Below, piece after piece: positions 57,531-64,000 of a DNA stretch of 64,000 nucleotides (positions within the stretch are counted from its first letter, which is position 1; every line of letters starts with the position of its first letter). The stretch is from positions 1,084,501 to 1,148,500 of the forward strand of contig JAQPZY010001128.1 in assembly GCA_029931535.1 (NCBI GenBank). Direction: 5' to 3'. The stretch comes from Margaritifera margaritifera. Lineage: Eukaryota > Mollusca > Bivalvia > Unionida > Margaritiferidae. Both the position numbers and the translations under genes were made by a program. The notes under the pieces are model-generated. The model was given only the letters and a program-made list of their open reading frames with translations, was not told the DNA's origin and ran no database searches.

Positions 57531-57534
57531 TAGT

Positions 57535-57670
57535 ATCATTTATTTTCGTGGGGCTCAATTTTCGTGGTTTTGCAAAAAATGACATTTTTGTGGGTACTTA
57601 AATTCGTGGTTTTGCCTGTCAAAGTTTGCATATTACTAAGTGTTTAATTTCGTGGTTTAACCTCTACAAA
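57535..57670. mobile_element. small MITE of TTCGTGG type
   Basis: Several TTTTCGTGG(G/T) direct copies (57542, 57562, 57605, 57650) in 135 bp, a pattern I know from bivalve repeats. Lies between the LINE endonuclease and its 5' ORF. Confidence 0.5.
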
Positions 57671-58044
57671 TATCCAAAATAAAGAATAAAAAAGAATAAA
57701 ACTCTGCCGACGTAAACGGCGGTCACTTGAATGTTTATAACAATACTTTCACATGTATGAGCACAAATCAAAAACCTGACAAGTTCAATACTGACACCGT
57801 GTTTTTGTCCAAGTGAATAACATCAATGGAAGCGGACGCAGCCAACAGCACTAAAACAATACTACCGCCTCTATGATCACAAATACGCAGACTACAACAC
57901 TAAGTCAATCGGTAAACCCTTTACTTTAATTAATTAAATATCCGGTTACCCCCAGATAATTCCTAACGGGTCGTGTATGTATAATCATTAGATCTCTGGT
58001 AATAAGAGTCTGAGTAAGGAACTTGAACGGTTTTGTGATCTAGG

Positions 58045-58530
58045 TCGAGCGGTGACAAAGTTGATATTCCAAACAGACAGATGAGTCATGACTGTAGGAG
58101 TCGCAGTCATGTTTTGTTCTTGACTGTAATGACTTTGTACTGAGCGTACATTGTGTGTGACAAAGTTCCGATACCAACAGACAGAGGAGACACTGTCGTA
58201 GGAATCGAAATGTGTACACTATCTAGTCATATTTAGTTCTTGACTGTAATTACTGTAATGACTTTGTATTGAGCGTTCATTGTGTGTGACAAAGTTTCGA
58301 TACCAACAGACGGATGAGTCATGACTGTAGGAATCGCAATGTGCACAATATCTAGTCATGATTTGCTCTTGTCTGTAATGATTTTGTCTTGAGCGTTTCT
58401 TGTATGTGATACACCTACGGTTAATTTGCCTGTAACGAGTATTTTGTCGTGATAGTTCCGTGTGTGACGAGTACTGACTGATATGGTAGTTTCTTGATGG
58501 TTTCCGCGTGAAAATGATATGATGCAAGAT
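58045..58530 (-). repeat. three tandem copies coding CCHC zinc knuckles in LINE ORF1
   Basis: A unit of about 120-130 bp (ACAAAGTTTCGATACCAACA...CTGTAGGAATCGCA) occurs three times. The best copy encodes YCAHCDSYSHDSSVCWYR, an exact CX2CX4HX4C knuckle; the other two are decayed (one has lost a Cys). Confidence 0.7.
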
Positions 58531-58568
58531 GTCAAGGTTTCGGAGTTAAATTGAAACACCCTCATTTC

Positions 58569-58985
58569 TCAAGTGCACTTTACATCTAATTCTGAACAGA
58601 GATCTCGTAGAACCCTATTATAAGGATCAATATCAACACTTCCTCTTGGAATAAGACTAGAGATCATCACATTGTAACGTGCTGAAATCGACCTAATAAG
58701 TGACTTGTAATGAGAGGAAAATGTACTTAGATCCATGCGTTTATCCGCATCATTCCCTCCGACATGTATGATTATTGTGCCAAAGTTAACTAGATCCATT
58801 GTTTAAAGTTCTTGTTTTAACGAAAGTATAGTGGCTCCAGGAAGAATGCGTACATAGACATCAGGTTGTAAGCCAGAAAGCTTGATAGGAATGGAATGTA
58901 ATGGAAGAATGGAACTACCAATAGCAAGAGTTTTGTGCTTTGAGAGTGGAAGTTTGTGATGCTCATCTTGCTGGTGGTGATCAAG
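58569..58985 (-). pseudogene. LINE ORF1, SGNH-type esterase
   Basis: Block I-like LAIGSSILPLH near 58930-58900 and the IIIHVGGNDADKR block near 58770-58745, followed by VMISSLIPRGSVDIDPYNRV. A stop near 58802 splits it. Confidence 0.65.
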
Positions 58986-60094
58986 TCCAGCGTCATAAGC
59001 AACGTCCTTTTAGGAGCTGACGCATTAGTGGTGAGCAGTATTTCAAGCAATGAGAGTGTGCTAGAGTGATTGGTTTGAACCTTTCTATGTTTGTCTGCTA
59101 CTGACTGTGTTTTGTTTAAACTGTTTACAGTTCCCCCCCCAAAAAAAAAAATTTGCCATTTTTAACTACCGTGATCTTAATCATGACTGAACCAACCCCC
59201 AAATCAATAGTGTTCGTCCTCGCCACAAGAGAAACATTCTTATGAAGTTGCACGACCATCGGACAAATATAAATCAAGTTATCATTCAGAAACGAAACAG
59301 TTTGCTGACGGGCAGAATTATTTTTAGCCGCTGTGATCTGGATATTTGATGAACTAACCTCCATATGAATAGTTTTCGTTCGTTACCCGAGAGCAACATT
59401 CCTGTACAGTTTCATGTCCATTAGGCAAATAGAGCTCAAGATAATATGGAAAATGTACAGATTGATAGAAGGAAAGACGGAAACACGTAATAATATACTC
59501 CTAGCGATATGGCGGGTGTATAAACAAAGTCAACTGAGATAAGTGAAAATTTGCGAATTTAGAATACATCTCTAGTTATTTTGTCAGGCAATTACACGAC
59601 TGCAGTGACCTTACGTTATCCATATTCGTCAACCAGCCATTAAGTGGTCATATTTTAAAGGTTTGATTTGGTGATATTTTGGGTAAAAACTCCCACTTAA
59701 AGAGCAACTGAACAGGGGAGGTAGCAAATACGCTGCCATCCCTATAATTTTGCAGATAAAAAGAAAGTGTGTGTGTGGGGGGGGGGGGAGGAGACAACAC
59801 AGAAAGCACCATTTGCTTCGTTTTGTTTGTTATTATTTATGGGGTAAATCCCCTGTCCAGATCCAGTTTAAAAGAAGGACTAAAATTTAAATATTATGTA
59901 ATACATACATGATTGCAAGACAAAACATGACATATACCTGTATGACCCAGAGTCCACACCAAAAATGAGTACTATATCTTCATCGATTCATCGAGAAAGA
60001 GAGAGAGAGTGTGTTTGTTTTCAAAAATTAAAATAACAATTTATTGTTTGCACTTTCTTCCTGATTTTATTTCGAACTAATCAGGACTCTTCAG
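58986..60094. other. no gene recognised
   Basis: Holds a poly-C/A tract at 59131-59150, a poly-G tract at 59778-59790 and a (GA)n at 59996-60010. The ORF 59125-59364 lies over a repeat with CGAGAGCAACATTCCTGTAC downstream and seems non-coding. Confidence 0.35.
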
Positions 60095-60490
60095 GGAAAT
60101 GAACCACTTGATCCAGTTAATCAAATTTGGACCATTAATCATTCTTTCATTCCATTTGAACCTTCAGACTGTCGAACCACAGGACGAATGAACTCTTTTT
60201 TCAGACCAATGACTCTTCAGACAAATAAATTCACCTTTCGGATTATGATGCTTCGAACAGATTAACCTTATTTCTGGATTAAAGAATCTTCAGGCTAACG
60301 CACCTTTGCACTATTGAACCTTCTGAACATTGAACCTTTGGACTAAAGCATCTTCGGACTACTGAACCTTGGTGCCATTAACCCCTCTTTTGGACTGATG
60401 AATATTCGAATCAATGAACCTTTGAAACAGTAAACCTTTTTATCGCACCATAGAACCTTCGGACAAAAGAACCTTCGGACTATCGAAATG
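60095..60490. repeat. degenerate minisatellite, TTCGGACTAATGAACC type
   Basis: Units such as AACCTTCGGACTATCGAA and CAGACCAATGACTCTTCAGA; reverse complement of the 53390-53890 type. It directly precedes the second pPolB relic. Confidence 0.75.
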
Positions 60491-60825
60491 TAACCCTCCA
60501 CATCTTGGGCTATTTGAAGTTTACAATTTGGTTTAAAACTGAAACAGATATACAGAGTAATCTTGTTTGAAGGACAACCGTGTCTTAAATCTTATATTGA
60601 AATTAATACAAACTTGAGACATAAAGTAACAAATGAGTTTTTAAAAATGACTTTTTCAAACGAAAGAACATTTGGTAGACAAATGGAAAGTCTTAGGAAA
60701 AGAAGAACAGTAAAACTATGTACATATGAAAATAAATTGTGCAAAATGTCAGAAATATATATAATTTGCCAGGAGAACAGTTATTAACGATGACTTAATG
60801 TTAGTCAGCCTAAAAACAAAGACAC

Positions 60826-60928
60826 AAAAAAAAAAAAAAAAAAATACCCCCGCCCAAAAAAAAAAACAAAAAAATTTTTAAAAAAAAACAAAACAAAACA
60901 AAAAACAAACAAACAAACAAACAAACAA
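60826..60928. repeat. A-rich low-complexity tract inside the pPolB relic
   Basis: Poly-A with C interruptions, then (CAAA)n. Confidence 0.9.
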
Positions 60929-61083
60929 CAATATATAAAACATAATACAAGAAAATCAATTTAGCAAAACCAGTTTACGGTGTTAGAGTTATCTAATGGT
61001 TCATGTACAAAGTTTGCTACAAGCTGAAAAACAAATACGGTGATGGAACGGGACTGTTAATAACCAATACTGATTCATTATGT

Positions 61084-61916
61084 TGTTATGTATGATGTTT
61101 ATATAATATTATAGATATTTTAGGAAATTATAAATGTTTCTTGACTTTAATATTTGCTTAAATCTTAATGTTTATCAGGAAAAATATGTTTAACTAGTGT
61201 CCTTGAATTAGGTTGTTTACTTCAGATTTGAGTTCAAGCATAGTTTTGATAAACATAATATTTTTCTAAATTTGAGGTCAAGGTTGATTTTGTTTACAGA
61301 TAAGACTGGAAAATCCTTAGAGTTATATGTAAAAAGTCATGTCTACACAAGTAAAATTCCATTAAGATGACACATATTCTAGAACATTCTGTCATGTGAC
61401 CAATCTTTATATATACCATGTTTAGTGGACAGTTTTTGAGTTTCGACATTACTATCAGTCTTGTAAAGAGCTATTACAGTTGTGGAAAGTCATTCCAAAT
61501 TCTAAGAGAGGAATTATTTAAAATATTCATTGGATTATAACAGTGCTCATAAACTTTGGATTTTGGATTTTTAATTGATGATTTTGGAATTTATGTGAAC
61601 TTATTCAGAGATATTTTGGAGTACTTCATTTTGACATCAGCACATTAAAGACTACTAGTACATCAGGACTTTGAAGACCATTGGCACATCATAACATTAA
61701 AGGATACAGCCGTGAATTCGGAACATTCTATATTTATTACTTGTGATTAGAACACTAATTCTTATTGGATTATTTGGATTTTAATACACATTACTGTAAG
61801 TGTCTTTTTTATTTTTCATCTTAATTATCTAGAAATAAATTGCTTGTTGATTTTTACTTGAGTTGTTGGTTTCACGTTCTTTCTGTTACATTTTTCTAGA
61901 CCATAGAGTCGTAACA
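61084..61916. mobile_element. solo LTR with 4-bp target duplication
   Basis: TGTTATG...GTCGTAACA ends (TGTTA/TAACA inverted), flanked by ATGT at 61080-61083 and 61917-61920. Internal TATATATA near 61410 and AATAAA near 61836 fit promoter and poly-A signal. No internal region or second LTR, hence a solo LTR. It interrupts the pPolB relic just after motif C. Confidence 0.75.
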
Positions 61917-62004
61917 ATGTATACATATTGAGAGAGAAAAAGTTTACAGAGCACAACGATAACATCAAGTTCTGTGACACAAGTGACTATCCCGAGGACA
62001 CCAC

Positions 62005-62150
62005 CGACAGACCTGGGTCTATGCAGTTTGTAATGACTAACCAGAAGAACAAACAACATAGACCATGATCTGCCGGTGCATTATGCAACGGCAGATCAGG
62101 GTCTATGTTGTTTGTTTTTGGACCCACGTTATACGCGAGTATATACGGTA
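62005..62150 (+). mobile_element. double-hairpin MITE, copy 7 (5' truncated)
   Basis: Keeps part of stem 1, stem 2 (CATAGACCATGATCTGCC) and the end GCGAGTATATACGGTA. Interrupts the pPolB relic. Confidence 0.8.
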
Positions 62151-62534
62151 GTTCCGTGATTTAGGGTCAAAACCGTATTCATTCTGGATTGATAAGCATG
62201 AAAAGAAAAGATTGTTACAAAATAAGGAAATGCGTGAACAGAACGAATTTAACATACGAAATGTATGAAGACTGCTTATTTACTCACAAGGAAAATCACA
62301 AGGAAATGAATCAGACCATACAACCGTGAGATGTATAACAGCAGAATGCAAAAAGTAGTATTGTCGATGTATGATGATGAGCTTTTATTTGGTTCATAAG
62401 GTAAACACGTTATCTAACGGACACCTGAGTACTCTATAGTCAAAGTGATACCACAGTCAATTTATAGTCAAAGGGATACCAAAATTTTTATAGTCAATCT
62501 ATAGTCAAAGGGATGGCAAAGTTTCTTGATTTAT

Positions 62535-62652
<118 letters not shown>

Positions 62653-64000
62653 TATATGTATAGTTTGCACAAATGCTCGCAACTAAACATCCGATACGGA
62701 TTAAGACTGTTGTAAAAGAATTCCGGATCGAAATAATATATCGTTAACTTTATTTGTTCATTATTTGGCCGGAAGTTAATATAAGACCCTGGCAGTGAGA
62801 TTATCGGTGCGATAATATCGATATATGTGGGCATGATTGTAGATTTACATGAATAATTGAAGACTACATCTTTGCCATCAAACCCTACTCATAGAATTAA
62901 GGGGAAATAATAATGGGCAAATGTTCATTATAGTATAATAAACTGTAATTACAAGAGACTTTCCTTGAGGATTACGGTGTCACCTATTTTCGTGGGATTG
63001 TAGACTCTGTTCAAGTACGCTCAAGACGAGCTTATACCGGCTTTTTTTGTTTGTTGTTGTTGTTGTTACATTTTTTTTTATTGAAAACCACAATTCTAGT
63101 TTGTAAATTAATTGTGTAGATCTTCAATTTTAATATTTTCCAATATAATGACCAGTATTAGATATCGTAACCATAATTAATATAATTTGATTCTGTGAAA
63201 TGACAGGGGTGTACGAAGATTACCATAGATTCTGGCCAAAAAATGGCGGTCAGTTTCGAAGAGTTTTAATTGGAGGGGTTTGTTCCGTTGTTGGTTGTTA
63301 GACAAGAACACATGAGAGCACAAAAGTTGTAACTGTAGCACATTTTTGCTTGCTGACTCAGCCAATGTGGCTGAGATCCATCATCATTGTTTTTACTGCC
63401 TGTAGACTATCTCAGACCTACCAGATACTACTAATTCATGCAGTATGTTGTCGATTTTTGGATCTTTTTACAGCATACCAATTTTGTAGACTTACACCAT
63501 TTAAAAAAATATTTAGCATTTTTTACTGAGTTGATATTTGAGAGAGTTTTGCAGTAGCACATAGTGCTCAAAACTGATAGCCTGATGCCTGTGACCCCTC
63601 TAATTGCAGCTTGGGCCCCTCCTGTATTCTAAGTGAAGCACCCATTGGATTTGTTGTAGAAAAAATCTAATTGCCTGAGAAAACTTTGATCGCGCTGAAA
63701 AAATGCAGAAATTTATTGTCAAGTTGTTGAAAGACTAGGAAATTAATAATATTTACATCCATTTATGCTCCTTACCATTATGAAGATTGTCTACTTACTG
63801 TACTTTATCGAAAGCTGTAAACTCTGTGTACAAAGTTAAGCATGTAACTTATAAATGGGGAATATATTGCCTGGATTACCTATAATTAGTGCTCACTTGG
63901 CTTTAACATATGATTCTACCAGCCATAGGACAATAATACCGTTTTTAAGGCCGTCTACAGCACATACCGTTTTATAGCTAAAATCTATCGCTTTTGAAAA
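62653..64000. other. no gene recognised
   Basis: AT-rich. ORF 63177-63365 (minus, starts MAESASKNVLQLQLL) has no domain I recognise. Confidence 0.35.

Larger units (their letters stand above)
54929..58985 (-). mobile_element. decayed non-LTR retrotransposon (LINE) with esterase ORF
   Basis: Minus-strand order: SGNH-type esterase (58985-58569), CCHC zinc-knuckle repeats (58530-58045), endonuclease (57530-57130), linker (57038-56778), reverse transcriptase (56330-55674), C-terminal part (55600-55022) and a 3' (TTA)n tail (54966-54929). The esterase plus short-repeat tail fits the CR1/L2 group of the Jockey superclade. Frameshifts and stops separate the pieces; a small MITE sits at 57535-57670. 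Confidence 0.75.
60526..62400 (+). pseudogene. second, unrelated protein-primed DNA polymerase relic
   Basis: Plus-strand segments in family order: GLKLKQIYRVILFEGQPCLK and YIEINTN (60526-60620); decayed motif B (TFGRQMESLRKRR, 60665-60715); NDDLMLVSLK near 60785; KPVYGV then KNKYGD and motif C as LITNTDSL (60967-61080); after a solo LTR, DTSDYPED (61975-62000); after a MITE, LGSKPYSFWIDKHEKK (62160-62210), a decayed KxY; and VVLSMYDDELL (62350-62390). The palindrome's polymerase has a quite different sequence here, so this comes from another Polinton-type lineage. Exonuclease and motif A are lost on the left, at the minisatellite. Confidence 0.7.

Noticed and set aside
59125..59364. 79-codon minus-strand ORF as LINE ORF1 N-terminus
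   Set aside because: It starts within repeat-like sequence and shows no coiled coil, PHD or esterase features.

Overview
The window is animal nuclear DNA, most likely from a mollusc and probably a bivalve. Evidence: introns with GT..AG borders, an exon set for a conserved animal EF-hand gene, tRNA-derived SINEs with a mollusc-like tail, long (TA)n tracts, and dispersed repeats with a tandem core of about 145 bp. Density of host coding sequence is very low. Almost everything else is mobile DNA. The species was not identified from sequence alone.

Host gene. Three minus-strand exons (28372-28630, 17777-17930, 1423-1569) join in phase and encode the start of a CRACR2A/EFCAB4-type calcium sensor (two EF-hands, then an acidic linker and the start of a coiled coil). 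The gene runs off the left edge. Introns 1 and 2 are about 10.4 kb and 16.2 kb and are filled with transposons.

Main object. Intron 2 holds a 13.6-kb insertion (2852-16461) that is almost a perfect palindrome. Two arms of about 6.4 kb, near-identical and inverted, surround a unique core of about 0.75 kb. Each arm carries, from the outer end inward: a terminal TATA box, a 33-codon ORF, a helix-turn-helix/coiled-coil protein, a roughly 1300-codon protein-primed family B DNA polymerase (pPolB), two small zinc-ribbon proteins and an array of 46-bp repeats. The core carries a third zinc-ribbon paralogue. The ends read 5'-AGTAGTATG and are flanked by a CTAGG duplication. The element sits inside a small MITE whose other copies in the window show what the empty site looked like. 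The termini and polymerase point to Polinton/Maverick relatives, but no integrase, protease, packaging ATPase or capsid gene is visible. Both polymerase copies are broken; some breaks are shared between arms and others are private.

Rest of the window. 18-25 kb: double-hairpin MITEs, pogo/Tigger-like MITEs, SINEs and a tandem-core repeat. 25-43 kb: a hAT-type MITE with an 8-bp duplication, an inverted pair of tandem-core repeats, 39-bp and 37-bp minisatellites, and a broken transposon-derived ORF (41205-42884). 43-53 kb: a Penelope-like reverse-transcriptase relic, a SINE and microsatellites. 53-60.5 kb: a decayed esterase-bearing LINE lying between two mirror-image minisatellites. 60.5-62.4 kb: a second, unrelated and decayed pPolB relic, interrupted by a solo LTR with a 4-bp duplication and by another MITE. 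62.5-64 kb: (TA)n and nothing recognisable.
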